Shown here one piece after another: positions 24,401 to 33,931 of a stretch of 64,000 nt of DNA. Within the stretch, counting starts at the first letter, position 1. Each line of letters opens with the position of its first letter. The notes under the pieces were generated by a model. The model searched no databases, was not told the origin of the DNA, and was given only the letters and a program-made list of their open reading frames with translations. Both the position numbers and the translations under genes were made by a program. Origin of the DNA: NVTR01 sp036480115 (GTDB lineage: Bacteria; Pseudomonadota; Alphaproteobacteria; Rhodobacterales; Rhodobacteraceae); contig CBDDAE010000002.1 of NCBI GenBank assembly GCA_965224795.1, positions 1,054,001 through 1,118,000 of the forward strand, written 5' to 3'.

Positions 24401-25567
24401 CAGTGCATCCAAATCTGCAATTGCTGGCCATTCAACACCAGCATTCAGGACGTGTTGATCGAAGGAGGGTAAAACATAATCAACCCGTAGATTTCCGGGG
24501 CCGTCCTTATCCGACCAATCGGCTGTGTCGAGGGAAGGATCACCCCGGTGGTGGGCATTAACACCACCTTGATCAAACGTCGCCTTGGTTGCAATCGAAC
24601 TGCCAGGTTCTGGGTCTTGAACGTATCCACTGTTCAATAACGCACGAATAGCCTGATGTTTACCCTCGCCATCCACCGGGTCCAGATTGGCGTCCCCTAG
24701 AACGACAAACCGTTCAGTGGGCGGCTTGATGGGCAACGCCCCTTCCAGATAGCGTAGCCAGAACATTGTCTCATCATGGTTTCTAAGCCCATTTCGATCC
24801 TCTGGCCCGTCAAAGGCAGGTGTCGTTGCGTGGAAAGCCAGCAGATGCAAAAGGCTGCCATCTGGTAAAAGAACAGGAACGTCCCAATGGCCCACCGAGG
24901 ACAATCGTTGAATTTCTGTATTTTGGGTATTGTCAGATTGCCATTTCGGCAATCGGGCCCCCGGAAAATCACGCCATAGCATGCTAGAAAAATCCCGAAC
25001 CTCATCCACTTGGATCGGAAAACGCGACATGATCGCCATGCCGCCATGCCCGGCAAAATCGCCATATCCCTGTTTGTCACGCGCACCGCCAGTGTACCCA
25101 TCATGGTCAAGGTCCAGACCGGTACCAACGCCAGAGTTTGGGGCAAGGGCAAACAGGTAGGGGTAGTCTACCCCTGACTTAGCCAATAAATCGGCAAATG
25201 CCAAAAGCGCGTGGTTTCCCAAATCAAAGTCAAACCTAGTCAATAGTACAATATCGGGATCTGCAATGCCGATTACTTTAAGCACGGCAGTGGTTTGGGT
25301 ATCGCCCTTTAGAATATCGCGAAGCAATAGCCCCGGCCCCGCACGTTTTAGCCCGGTATGGAAAGTAGCAATTCGAATTATTTCTTGGGATTGGGTAGCA
25401 GTGCCAAACAAAACCGCCAGGGCAATGCCTAGGTAGCGAGCAGCGATCCGTCTTGGGAATCTTCGTCGGCTTTGGCGTAATTCAGGCGACGTTTTGCGGC
25501 AATCATTTCCGCGACTTTGCCAAGGGCAATGCCACGCATAAATAGACTTGCAGGTAAAAACGCCCAT
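24338..25567 (-). CDS. Exported endonuclease/exonuclease/phosphatase-family protein
   Basis: The core matches the EEP superfamily: IIRIATFHTGLKRAGPG, PDIVLLTRFDFD, AFHATTP, FVVLGDANLDPVDGEG, LRVDYVLPS and a terminal WHGLVWVDI. Before the core is a signal-like segment (RRRFPRRIAARYLGIALAVLFGTATQSQ). The only ATG in frame is at 25567, which would put 139 bp inside the upstream membrane protein gene; no ATG, GTG or well-placed TTG lies close to the signal segment. The true start is therefore uncertain and could be a rare codon near 25433. It follows leuD and the membrane protein gene, as in related genomes. Substrate unknown. Confidence 0.8.
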   Translation of the reverse strand: MGVFTCKSIYAWHCPWQSRGNDCRKTSPELRQSRRRFPRRIAARYLGIALAVLFGTATQSQEIIRIATFHTGLKRAGPGLLLRDILKGDTQTTAVLKVIGIADPDIVLLTRFDFDLGNHALLAFADLLAKSGVDYPYLFALAPNSGVGTGLDLDHDGYTGGARDKQGYGDFAGHGGMAIMSRFPIQVDEVRDFSSMLWRDFPGARLPKWQSDNTQNTEIQRLSSVGHWDVPVLLPDGSLLHLLAFHATTPAFDGPEDRNGLRNHDETMFWLRYLEGALPIKPPTERFVVLGDANLDPVDGEGKHQAIRALLNSGYVQDPEPGSSIATKATFDQGGVNAHHRGDPSLDTADWSDKDGPGNLRVDYVLPSFDQHVLNAGVEWPAIADLDALLKERGSSVSWHGLVWVDIGR

Positions 25568-26280
25568 GCTGAAACCGTCCAGATCAGTGTCTGCGGATTA
25601 TCAAGCGTTACCGACCCAAATAGTGAAGCCGCAGCTTTTACCGCCGCTGGCGTTAAGAATGGCAGAAGAAACCCTAACGCAATGTTAAAACGGGCGTCCC
25701 GCTCTAGACGCTGCACAACATCTTTGCCGGCTGTGGGATCAAATGTTGGAAGATTCACCCAAACATTAAAACTGCCATTCACCGACGGCCAGTTTTTCAG
25801 GCGAAGAATAATCAAGAAAACCCCAAGGGTTAAAAGAGATATCAGATAGCTCATACCTGCAGTTGTACGCACAAGTGCAATATGCGCTGCATCCGTGTTT
25901 TCGGGCAGCATCAACACAACAAGTCGAACCGGGCTATAGGGGAAATCAATAGCGAAACCGATCAAGGCACCTATGGCCTGTACAAATTGTGTCAGCGTTG
26001 TTGATTCAACAGTTCCACGGTTAATCAGGCTAAGTAGGAATATGGTAGCAAAAAGCGAAACAAAGCGGATGCGATTAAAGGGCGGCGCATCGCGAAATTC
26101 TATTAGCCCGGGATAGCTAGAGGCATATTCAAAGATTGTCAGCGCTGCGCCAAAAATTGCGACAAGCGCAACAATCTGTTTGCCGTCGGGGCTAACACCC
26201 GGCAACAGCAGGGACGGCGTTGCAATTAGCAACACAACCAACATTGCGCGAACGACCGCACCTGATAGTCGGGAAATCAC
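25429..26280 (-). CDS. Membrane protein of unknown function
   Basis: A 283-residue protein with about six hydrophobic segments (for example VVRAMLVVLLIATPSLLLPGV, IVALVAIFGAALTIFEYA, TAGMSYLISLLTLGVFLIIL, and AWAFLPASLFMRGIAL) and a polar loop with a WVNLPTFDPT stretch. Start is GTG after GAGGGTGAAGAG. It lies between leuD and the nuclease gene on the same strand. I do not recognise a defined family; its place in the leucine cluster appears to be conserved in related bacteria from memory, which I could not check. Confidence 0.8.
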   Translation of the reverse strand: MISRLSGAVVRAMLVVLLIATPSLLLPGVSPDGKQIVALVAIFGAALTIFEYASSYPGLIEFRDAPPFNRIRFVSLFATIFLLSLINRGTVESTTLTQFVQAIGALIGFAIDFPYSPVRLVVLMLPENTDAAHIALVRTTAGMSYLISLLTLGVFLIILRLKNWPSVNGSFNVWVNLPTFDPTAGKDVVQRLERDARFNIALGFLLPFLTPAAVKAAASLFGSVTLDNPQTLIWTVSAWAFLPASLFMRGIALGKVAEMIAAKRRLNYAKADEDSQDGSLLAT

Positions 26281-26291
26281 TGCTCTTCACC

Positions 26292-26328
26292 CTCAAAAAG
26301 GCTGAACCCAGTTCTTTGCTGAGCCCTT
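26292..26328 (-). terminator. Possible terminator between leuD and the membrane protein gene
   Basis: On the minus strand AAAAAGGGCT pairs with AGCCTTTTT across an 18-nt loop with one bulge, ending in a T-run. It lies 200 bp after leuD and 12 bp before the next start. The 254 bp between the two genes otherwise show nothing I can identify. Confidence 0.4.
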
Positions 26329-26534
26329 TTTCCATTTTGATCCCACCAATTGTGGCGGGTTGCCTCATTATTGCCCAATTTCTGCCTTCTTTCATCTCTT
26401 CCAGCAAGTCATTGGTAACAATAATAAAAAATTTGAGGCTAAATCGTGGAGAAACTGGTGCGCCTTTGCATCATTTTCCCACCTAAGTGCAGCTACAAAT
26501 AGGGGTATTTCTATATATAGTGTGTTATTCGAAC

Positions 26535-27140
26535 TTAGACCCAAGGTCGTTGTTGGCTGGCCTTTGCCTCAAAATCGTCAATTGTATTAACTTTTTCCAT
26601 GGTTAATCCGATGTCATCCAGACCATTCAACAGGCAATGCTTCTTAAATGCATCGACCTCAAAGGCAAATGTATCGCCTTCAGATGTGGTGATCTCCTGC
26701 GTTTCCAGATCAACGCTGATACGGGCATTGGCACCCTTTTTCGCTTCCAGCATTAAAATATCCACCTGATCCTGGGGCAGAACTACCGGTAGAATTCCGT
26801 TTTTGAAGCAGTTGTTATAAAAGATATCTGCGAAACTTGTGGACACAACACAACGAATACCAAAATCCAGCAAAGCCCAAGGCGCATGTTCGCGCGACGA
26901 TCCACAGCCAAAATTTTCACCGGCGACGATAATCTCTGCGTCGCGGTAAGCTGGCTTATTCAATACAAAGTCAGCGATCTCTGAACCATCATCATTGTAG
27001 CGCATTTCATCAAACAGATTCACCCCAAGCCCAGAGCGCTTGATAGTTTTCAAAAACTGTTTTGGAATGATCATGTCGGTGTCAATATTCACCAGCGGCA
27101 TTGGTGCGGCCACACCGGTCAATTTATCAAACTTTTCCAT
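26535..27140 (-). CDS. leuD: 3-isopropylmalate dehydratase small subunit
   Basis: A 201-residue swivel-domain subunit with MPLVNIDTDMIIPKQFLKTI at the start and the hallmark NFGCGSSREHAPWALLDFG near residues 75-93. It pairs with LeuC to isomerise 2-isopropylmalate to 3-isopropylmalate. Its start codon shares a base with the leuC stop, so the two are translationally coupled. Confidence 0.96.
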   Translation of the reverse strand: MEKFDKLTGVAAPMPLVNIDTDMIIPKQFLKTIKRSGLGVNLFDEMRYNDDGSEIADFVLNKPAYRDAEIIVAGENFGCGSSREHAPWALLDFGIRCVVSTSFADIFYNNCFKNGILPVVLPQDQVDILMLEAKKGANARISVDLETQEITTSEGDTFAFEVDAFKKHCLLNGLDDIGLTMEKVNTIDDFEAKASQQRPWV

Positions 27141-28546
27141 TACAGCATCTCCCGAATATCAGTTAAATGGCCGGTGATAGCTGCTGCTGCGGCCATTTGC
27201 GGTGACACCAGATGGGTGCGCCCACCTTTGCCCTGACGCCCTTCAAAATTTCGGTTACTGGTGGCGGCGCAACGTTCGCCCGGGACAAGTTGATCCGGGT
27301 TCATCGCTAGACACATTGAACAGCCAGCAAGGCGCCATTCAAACCCGGCATCAAGAAAAATTTGCGCCAGGCCTTCTTCTTCGGCCTGAGCCCGAACCAG
27401 CCCCGACCCCGGAACGATCATCGCCCGCATGCCGTTCTTGATCTTCTTGCCTTTCACAATGCCGGCCACTGCGCGAAAATCTTCGATCCGCCCGTTGGTA
27501 CAAGAACCGATGAATACTGTATCAATCGTAACATCCGTTAGCTTCATTCCAGGGGTAAGTCCCATATAGTCCAGCGCACGTTTTACGGCTTCTACCTTAC
27601 CGCCCTGAAAATCATCCGGGCTGGGGACGCGAGCGGTAATCGGCAAAACATCCTCGGGCGAGGTTCCCCAAGTCACAACCGGTGCGATGTCTTCACCTTT
27701 GATTGTCAGCACCTTGTCAAAATGTGCGTCTTCATCGGTGAACAGGGTTTTCCACCAGGCCAATGCCTTGTCCCAATCGGCATCTTTCGGAGCATGGGGG
27801 CGGCCTTTGACATATTCAAACGTCTTTTCATCCGGCGCTATCAGACCGGCGCGCGCGCCACCTTCAATTGCCATGTTGCACACGGTCATGCGGCCTTCCA
27901 TCGACAGATCACGAATGGCGGAACCGCAATATTCGATCACATAGCCAGTGCCACCCGCCGTTCCGGTTTCACCGATTACTGACATGGTAATGTCTTTGGC
28001 TGTCACGCCCGGTAACAGATGGCCGGTAATTTCGACCCTCATGTTCAGCGATTTTTTCTGAATCAGAGTCTGCGTTGCCAGCACATGTTCAACCTCTGAT
28101 GTCCCGATGCCGTGAGCCAACGCACCAAATGCCCCGTGGGTCGCTGTGTGGCTGTCACCGCACACAACTGTCATGCCCGGCAATGTCCAACCCTGTTCCG
28201 GTCCGACGATATGCACGATGCCCTGACGCACGTCATCGACTGGATAATAGTGAATGCCAAAATCTTTGGCATTCTTATCCAGTGCTTCTACTTGAATGCG
28301 GCTTTCTTCGTTTTCTATGCCCTTTGCCCGGTCCAGCGTGGTGGGCACATTATGGTCTGGAACCGCAATAGTTTTGTCCGGTGCTCGCACTGGGCGGCCT
28401 GCGTTACGCAACCCTTCAAAGGCTTGCGGACTGGTAACTTCGTGCACCAAATGGCGATCGATATACAGTAAGCAGGTGCCATCCTCGCCTTGATCGGCGA
28501 CATGGGCATCCCAGATTTTATCGTAAAGCGTTTTTGGAGCGGTCAT
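27140..28546 (-). CDS. leuC: 3-isopropylmalate dehydratase large subunit
   Basis: A 468-residue aconitase-family subunit. The [4Fe-4S] cysteines are in FIGSCTNGRIEDFRAV and AGCSMCLAMNPDQL; VCGDSHTATHGAFGALAHGIGTSEVEHVLATQ is the substrate/dimer region, and GERCAATSNRNFEGRQG the C-terminal signature. Length is normal. The 265 bp upstream, shared with the divergent channel gene, show no obvious leucine leader peptide or T-box to me. Confidence 0.97.
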   Translation of the reverse strand: MTAPKTLYDKIWDAHVADQGEDGTCLLYIDRHLVHEVTSPQAFEGLRNAGRPVRAPDKTIAVPDHNVPTTLDRAKGIENEESRIQVEALDKNAKDFGIHYYPVDDVRQGIVHIVGPEQGWTLPGMTVVCGDSHTATHGAFGALAHGIGTSEVEHVLATQTLIQKKSLNMRVEITGHLLPGVTAKDITMSVIGETGTAGGTGYVIEYCGSAIRDLSMEGRMTVCNMAIEGGARAGLIAPDEKTFEYVKGRPHAPKDADWDKALAWWKTLFTDEDAHFDKVLTIKGEDIAPVVTWGTSPEDVLPITARVPSPDDFQGGKVEAVKRALDYMGLTPGMKLTDVTIDTVFIGSCTNGRIEDFRAVAGIVKGKKIKNGMRAMIVPGSGLVRAQAEEEGLAQIFLDAGFEWRLAGCSMCLAMNPDQLVPGERCAATSNRNFEGRQGKGGRTHLVSPQMAAAAAITGHLTDIREML

Positions 28547-28811
28547 TTTGTTCTCTTTCGGACATTGAATTATGTTTTGTAAGACGGGCTGTTACTGTTC
28601 AGACCACAAGCGGCACGGCTTTACTGGCACCAAAAAACCGCCACGGCAGGCGGGCGTGGTCATCCATATCAAAAACACCATTCATGGGGGCGGAGTACAT
28701 CGCCACCGGGTTGCAATCAAGAGGCTGGCTGTATCATCACCGAAACGAAATATTCCCCGTCCCCTGTTATTTATTGCCTCTCCATGTCAATCTGACCAAA
28801 AAGGACCGCCC

Positions 28812-30140
28812 ATGGAATCTGAAATTCAATCAGTTCTCGGACAGATTGTATCATTGTGGTCCAGCATAATGGCACGTCTCAGTTCAGTTTTTTTGTTCCG
28901 CGGTCAAGTTCAGATTGCAATTTTAGTTGCCTGCTTTGCATTGGCTTATGTGCTGCGTCGTTGGTTTGGTCCGCGTATGCACGAATGGATGCGGGCACGC
29001 GAAGGCTGGCCCAAGTGGCGGTTGCGGTTGATGGTTATCATCCATCAGCGGTTGCAACTGGGTTTTTTCGTGACATTTGCCTGGACCGCAAATGCGGTTA
29101 TGGCACAGATTTATTCATTTCCTTCTTGGCGCAACATTTTGATACTGGTTGCCAGCATTGCGACGGCGTTATTGCTGGTTAGCCTTGCCGCAAGGATGAT
29201 ACATAACTCGCTTTTACGACGGACAGTCACCTGGGGGCTTTGGGCTTATATAACGCTATTCTATCTTGGGCTTGTTGCACCATTCTCATTGTTTTTAGAT
29301 GGGCTTGCCATCCAGTTTGGAGATTTTCGCCTGTCGGTCTTGGCAGTCATTAAAGCACTGGTTGTCACTGGTATCCTGTTTGCAATCGCCCGCATCTTAG
29401 CCGGCACGACGGCAGGGCGAATTAGGGACAGCAAAGACATTTCGCCTTCAATGCAGGTTCTGATGATAAAGGCATTGCAAATTGTCCTGTATAGCGCGGC
29501 GTTTTTTATTGGCCTGAAAGCAGTAGGGTTCGACCTGACCGGGCTGGCCGTTCTTTCGGGTGCCATTGGTATTGGGCTTGGTTTTGGTCTGCAAAAAGTT
29601 GTATCTAACCTGGTATCCGGTGTGATAATTCTGTTGGATAAATCCATCAAACCAGGTGACGTGATATCGCTTGGCGAAACCTTCGGCTGGATAAACACAC
29701 TGGGTGCGCGCTACGTATCGGTGGTCACCCGGGATGGGCGTGAATTTCTGATACCCAACGAAGACCTGATCACCAGTCAAGTGGTCAACTGGTCCCATTC
29801 CAATGATTTCGTGCGCCTTGATATACCTTTTGGCACCGCGTACGACGATGATCCCCATGAGGTCCGGCGTTTGGCCATTGCTGCAGCTGCCTCGGTTGAC
29901 AGAATTCTTAGTCACAAATCGCCGGTTTGCCACATCGTTGGTTTTGGGGACAGTTCAGTTGATTATCTTTTGCGATTCTGGATCAAGGACCCCACAGGTG
30001 GGCTGACCAACATACGGGGTAATGTTTATTTGGCGCTATGGGACATCTTCAAGGAAAACGATATTTCGATTCCCTTTCCACAGCGTGAAATTAAGTTACT
30101 TGGTGATCGCAAACCGGGACATGATCCGCAAATTGACTAA
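28812..30140 (+). CDS. MscS-family mechanosensitive channel
   Basis: A 442-residue membrane protein with four or five N-terminal spans followed by the MscS pore and beta domains. The pore-lining helix and linker read AIGIGLGFGLQKVVSNLVSGVIILLDKSI and then KPGDVISLGETFGWINTLGARYVSVVTRDGREFLIPNEDLI, the standard MscS signature. The ATG at 28812 has AAGGA six bases upstream; an earlier in-frame TTG/ATG would add 80 residues of unlikely sequence. It stands alone, divergent from leuC. Confidence 0.92.
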   Translation: MESEIQSVLGQIVSLWSSIMARLSSVFLFRGQVQIAILVACFALAYVLRRWFGPRMHEWMRAREGWPKWRLRLMVIIHQRLQLGFFVTFAWTANAVMAQIYSFPSWRNILILVASIATALLLVSLAARMIHNSLLRRTVTWGLWAYITLFYLGLVAPFSLFLDGLAIQFGDFRLSVLAVIKALVVTGILFAIARILAGTTAGRIRDSKDISPSMQVLMIKALQIVLYSAAFFIGLKAVGFDLTGLAVLSGAIGIGLGFGLQKVVSNLVSGVIILLDKSIKPGDVISLGETFGWINTLGARYVSVVTRDGREFLIPNEDLITSQVVNWSHSNDFVRLDIPFGTAYDDDPHEVRRLAIAAAASVDRILSHKSPVCHIVGFGDSSVDYLLRFWIKDPTGGLTNIRGNVYLALWDIFKENDISIPFPQREIKLLGDRKPGHDPQID

Positions 30141-30311
30141 TATAATCATGATTCATGCGGATTGCCGCAGGATTTACTGAATATTACCTGTCCGATCATT
30201 GAGATTTGGCAACCTCGATGTTAGTTCTCAACTATGCCCAGTTGCGGGCGCAAACGATACGTCGAATAGGAGGGCAATGTCCTGTCTCAATCCACTGATG
30301 CGGTCACGCCA

Positions 30312-30698
30312 ATGACCGCCGCGAAAAAGCCGGTGAAACGCGGTTCAAAGAACCCTTCCGGCGACAAGCTGTTAAAACAAATTTTAATTTCATTAGATGA
30401 AGACAAGGCCGAAGACGTCGTCTCGATCAATCTTCATGGCAAGTCTGAAATGGCTGATCACATGGTGATTTGCACGGGGCGTTCAACACGCCAAGTCACT
30501 GCCTTGGCCGAAAAAACCGCTGACCGTATCAAGAAAGAATTTGGCATCGTCAGTAAGGTCGAAGGTAAAGATCAGGGCGATTGGGTGCTTATCGATGCAG
30601 GTGATGTGATCATTCACATTTTTCGCCCGGAAGTACGTGAATTTTACCAATTAGAAAAGCTGTGGATGGACGCCGGGAAAGCACCGGCCAAAGACTGA
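30312..30698 (+). CDS. rsfS: Ribosomal silencing factor RsfS
   Basis: A 128-residue Iojap/RsfS protein that binds uL14 and blocks subunit joining under starvation. Core motifs are DKAEDVVSINLHGKSEMADHMVICTG, GDWVLIDAGDVIIHIFRPEVREFYQLEKLW. The ATG at 30312 has no ribosome site; a perfect AGGAGG at 30268-30273 lies eight bases before an in-frame CTG at 30282, so translation may begin there and add ten residues. Alternatively the AGGAGG serves a 12-codon leader frame (30277-30315) whose stop overlaps the ATG. The stop overlaps the rlmH start as TGATG. Confidence 0.92.
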   Translation: MTAAKKPVKRGSKNPSGDKLLKQILISLDEDKAEDVVSINLHGKSEMADHMVICTGRSTRQVTALAEKTADRIKKEFGIVSKVEGKDQGDWVLIDAGDVIIHIFRPEVREFYQLEKLWMDAGKAPAKD

Positions 30699-31168
30699 TG
30701 CGCATTAATATTTGCGCGGTGGGGCGCCTGCGCGCCAGCCCCGAGCGGGATCTTACCCAAGACTACCTGGACAGATTTGATCGCACTGGCCGATCCCTGG
30801 GGCTGGGCCCCGTTAACCTAGTTGAAGTGGAAGACAAAAAGGGCGGAGGCATGGTAGCTGAAGCCCTATTGTTGAACAAGGCAATCCCAGACGGATCGCT
30901 GATCTGTATCCTAGACGAACGCGGCACTGTTATGGGCTCACCCGAATTTTCACAATTGCTTTGCAAATGGCGCGATCAGGGCCAAAGCAGCACTGCATTT
31001 GTGATCGGTGGTGCTGACGGAATTCATCGGGATTTACGCGCCAAAAGCAACATCTCCCTGTCTTTTGGAAAAATGGTCTGGCCGCATATGCTGGTCAGGG
31101 TCATGCTGGCCGAACAGCTTTACCGCGCCGCTACAATCCTGGCAGGGGGTCCTTACCACCGGGCTTGA
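30698..31168 (+). CDS. rlmH: 23S rRNA pseudouridine-1915 N3-methyltransferase RlmH
   Basis: A 156-residue SPOUT methyltransferase. Motifs are MRINICAVGRLR at the start, ILDERGTVMGSPEFSQLL, FVIGGADGIHRDL (S-adenosylmethionine loop) and the C-terminal LAEQLYRAATILAGGPYHRA. The start is coupled to the rsfS stop. The rsfS-rlmH pair is a common ribosome-related unit. Confidence 0.96.
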   Translation: MRINICAVGRLRASPERDLTQDYLDRFDRTGRSLGLGPVNLVEVEDKKGGGMVAEALLLNKAIPDGSLICILDERGTVMGSPEFSQLLCKWRDQGQSSTAFVIGGADGIHRDLRAKSNISLSFGKMVWPHMLVRVMLAEQLYRAATILAGGPYHRA

Positions 31169-31267
31169 TTTCAGCTTTCTAAAAATATCCTCGCCGAAGG
31201 CATTTTCCGCTTCTACACCACCACGATCCCAAGATAGATAGCAACATAAGCCAAAAAGGTTAGTTCG

Positions 31268-32791
31268 ATGAGCGTTCCCAAACCGGTTATCCTTTGTATC
31301 TTAGACGGCTGGGGGTTGCGTAAAGACACGACAGCAAATGCCCCGGCGCTGGCGAACACCCCGACATTCAATCATTTGATGGCCTCCTGCCCCAACGCTA
31401 CATTGCTAACCCATGGGCTTGATGTGGGCTTACCCAAGGGGCAAATGGGTAATTCCGAAGTGGGGCACACAAATATCGGCGCGGGCCGGATCGTCGCCAT
31501 GGATCTTGGTCAAATAGATCTTGCCATCGAAGATGGCTCATTTTTCGAAAACCCGGCATTGTTGGATTTCATTACAAAACTAAAGCAAACCGGCGGAACC
31601 GCGCACCTGATGGGGGTGCTTTCGAACGGCGGTGTTCACGGCCATATTCACCATATGCAGGCGGCAGTTAGTGCATTGACAGATGCCGGTATTCCGGTTG
31701 CCGTTCATATGATCACAGATGGGCGCGATGTGGCGCCTAAATCAGCACTTAAGTTCTTAGAGCAAGTCGGCGATATGTTCATACCAGGCTTGGTTTGGGC
31801 CGCTACGATCACTGGCCGGTATTTTGCTCTGGACCGCGATAACAGATGGGAGCGGGTCAAAACTGCGTTTGATGCCATTGCCCTCGGCAAAGGTCCGGTT
31901 GAACTTGACCCCCTTACCACAATTAATAACGCCTATGACAAAGACATCAGTGATGAATTTATACCGGCAACGGTGATTGGAGAATACAAAGGCTTTTTTG
32001 ATGGTGACGGGTTATTTTGTTTGAATTTTCGCGCTGACCGAGCGCGTGAAATTTTGGCCGCATTTGGCGACCCTGAATTTTGTGCCTTTGAAACAGGTGA
32101 ACGGCCTGAATTGACTGCAATGTTAGGTATGGCTGATTATTCAAAAACACATGATACTTACATGACGACCTGCTACCCTAAACCGGTGATCAAAAACACA
32201 CTTGGTCATTGGGTGGCGAAACAGGGATTAACGCAGTTTCGCATCGCAGAAACAGAAAAATACCCCCATGTAACATTTTTTTTGAACGGCGGCATTGAAG
32301 ACCCGGAATCCGGTGAAGATCGCCACATGCCGCAAAGCCCAAAAGTTGCCACCTATGACCTGCAGCCGGAAATGTCGGCAGCGGAAGTAACCAAACACCT
32401 TATTGCGGCCATCAAAACCGGATATGATTTGATCGTGGTGAATTACGCCAACCCGGATATGGTTGGTCATACCGGGGACCTTGGGGCCGCCATTAAAGCG
32501 TGTGAAGCGGTTGATCAGGGCCTGGCCCAAGTTGTTGTTGCGTTAAAGGCTGCAGATGGCGCGATGATCGTCACCGCTGATCATGGCAATTGCGAAACTA
32601 TGATTGACCCGCAAACTGGTGGCCCGCATACAGCCCACACCACCAACCCTGTGCCCGTCCTTGTTTTTGGCGCACCCCAAAGTAGCGGGTTGCGGTCCGG
32701 GCGCCTGGCCGATCTATCCCCAACTTTACTGGAATTGATGGGGCTGGCTAAACCGCCGGAAATGACTGGCAAAAGTCTGCTGACCAAATGA
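31268..32791 (+). CDS. gpmI: 2,3-bisphosphoglycerate-independent phosphoglycerate mutase
   Basis: A 507-residue alkaline-phosphatase-fold mutase of glycolysis. ILCILDGWG gives the first metal aspartate, GNSEVGHTNIGAGRIV the phosphoserine, HMITDGRDVAPKSAL and NFRADRAREI the substrate arginines, NYANPDMVGHTGD and TADHGNCE the remaining manganese ligands. Length is normal. Its 3' end overlaps the EnvC-like gene by 4 bp. Confidence 0.96.
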   Translation: MSVPKPVILCILDGWGLRKDTTANAPALANTPTFNHLMASCPNATLLTHGLDVGLPKGQMGNSEVGHTNIGAGRIVAMDLGQIDLAIEDGSFFENPALLDFITKLKQTGGTAHLMGVLSNGGVHGHIHHMQAAVSALTDAGIPVAVHMITDGRDVAPKSALKFLEQVGDMFIPGLVWAATITGRYFALDRDNRWERVKTAFDAIALGKGPVELDPLTTINNAYDKDISDEFIPATVIGEYKGFFDGDGLFCLNFRADRAREILAAFGDPEFCAFETGERPELTAMLGMADYSKTHDTYMTTCYPKPVIKNTLGHWVAKQGLTQFRIAETEKYPHVTFFLNGGIEDPESGEDRHMPQSPKVATYDLQPEMSAAEVTKHLIAAIKTGYDLIVVNYANPDMVGHTGDLGAAIKACEAVDQGLAQVVVALKAADGAMIVTADHGNCETMIDPQTGGPHTAHTTNPVPVLVFGAPQSSGLRSGRLADLSPTLLELMGLAKPPEMTGKSLLTK

Positions 32792-33924
32792 GCTGGATTT
32801 GGCGTTCCGTTATGGCGTGGGTTTTTCTGACCACACCAATTTTCGCAGAAAGTGATTCCGCAACATTGGCCCGCGAAGCGGTGCAAAAACTGGACTCCGC
32901 CCATTTGGCCCTTAGTGAAGCGGACAGGGCTGGGGACAGGGTTGCAGCCCTAAGCCAAACCATACGCGCCTTTGAAGACGGGTTGGACGCCCTGCGTGAT
33001 GGTTTGCGCCGGGCCGCCCTACGCGAAGCTGCAATCAAGCGAGAATTTGATGCAGAAAGCGAAAAGGTATCGCATTTTTTGGGAATTTTGCTGTCGATCC
33101 AGTCATCGTCGGGACCGGTGGCATTTCTGCATCCGTCCGGTCCGCTGGGGACAGCCCGCGCTGGTATGATCGTTTCTGAAATTACACCTGAAATACAAAA
33201 ACAGGCAGATGCCCTGCGTGCAAATCTGGAAGAGGTCGCGCTTTTGCGGGCCTTGCAAGAAGGGGCTGCAGACACTTTAAAACAAAGCCTAACAGCGGTG
33301 CAGCGAGCCCGAACCGATCTAAGCAAAGCAATATCAAACCGAACCGAATTGCCAGACAGGTTCCTGGCGGATCCGATCCAAATGCAAGCTTTGATAGACA
33401 GCTCTGAAACATTGGATGGGTTTGCCAGCGGTCTGGCAGGTATAGATTTTAATGAAAGCCCAATTGTACCTGTTTTTGATTTTGCAAACTCGCGGGGAAC
33501 ACTGCCGCTGCCAGTATCTGGCAATCTTTTGCATAGGTTCAATGAGACCGACGCCGCGGGGGTAAAGCGCCCCGGGTTGCTGGTCGCAACCCGACCCCAA
33601 GCGCTGGTGACCACTCCATGGCCAGCCACGCTGCGCTATAGTGGCCCGCTGTTGGACTACGGAAATGTGATTATTCTTGAACCGGATGCCGGGGTACTGT
33701 TGGTCCTGGCAGGGCTTGATCAGGTGTTTGGAACACCGGGACAGGTACTTGCAAAGGATACAGTGCTTGGGTTGATGGGCGGGGCAAACCCCGATCCTGA
33801 CGGGTTTTTTGCCGATGCAACGGCTTCAACGGGTTCCGTCGCGACAGAATCGCTCTATATAGAGCTACGATTAGGCGGTAAGCCCGTGGATCCGGCACCA
33901 TGGTTCGCACAGACAAAGGAATGA
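32788..33924 (+). CDS. EnvC-like murein hydrolase activator
   Basis: A 378-residue exported protein: signal peptide (MSWIWRSVMAWVFLTTPIFA), a long coiled coil (about residues 25-190), then a C-terminal LytM/M23 domain from about residue 240. The zinc-binding HxxxD and HxH residues of active M23 peptidases are not preserved (the last reads LLVLAGLDQVFG), as in EnvC, whose LytM domain activates amidases rather than cutting peptidoglycan. The gene order gpmI-envC-ctpA-rppH is familiar in alphaproteobacteria. Confidence 0.9.
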   Translation: MSWIWRSVMAWVFLTTPIFAESDSATLAREAVQKLDSAHLALSEADRAGDRVAALSQTIRAFEDGLDALRDGLRRAALREAAIKREFDAESEKVSHFLGILLSIQSSSGPVAFLHPSGPLGTARAGMIVSEITPEIQKQADALRANLEEVALLRALQEGAADTLKQSLTAVQRARTDLSKAISNRTELPDRFLADPIQMQALIDSSETLDGFASGLAGIDFNESPIVPVFDFANSRGTLPLPVSGNLLHRFNETDAAGVKRPGLLVATRPQALVTTPWPATLRYSGPLLDYGNVIILEPDAGVLLVLAGLDQVFGTPGQVLAKDTVLGLMGGANPDPDGFFADATASTGSVATESLYIELRLGGKPVDPAPWFAQTKE

Positions 33925-33931
33925 CGAAACG

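Noticed and set aside
26192..26407. 71-codon frame between leuD and the membrane protein gene
   Set aside because: It runs through the terminator-like hairpin and into the membrane protein gene, with no recognisable product.
28547..28811. Possible leucine leader peptide or T-box upstream of leuC
   Set aside because: I looked for a leucine-rich short frame and paired hairpins on the minus strand and found none that convinced me.
30141..30200. Short hairpin TGCGG-ATTG-CCGCA after the MscS gene as terminator
   Set aside because: The stem is only 5 bp and no T-run follows.
32788..33924. Loss of the zinc ligands in the M23-like domain
   Set aside because: EnvC-type activators characteristically have an inactive LytM domain, so it is not an oddity.
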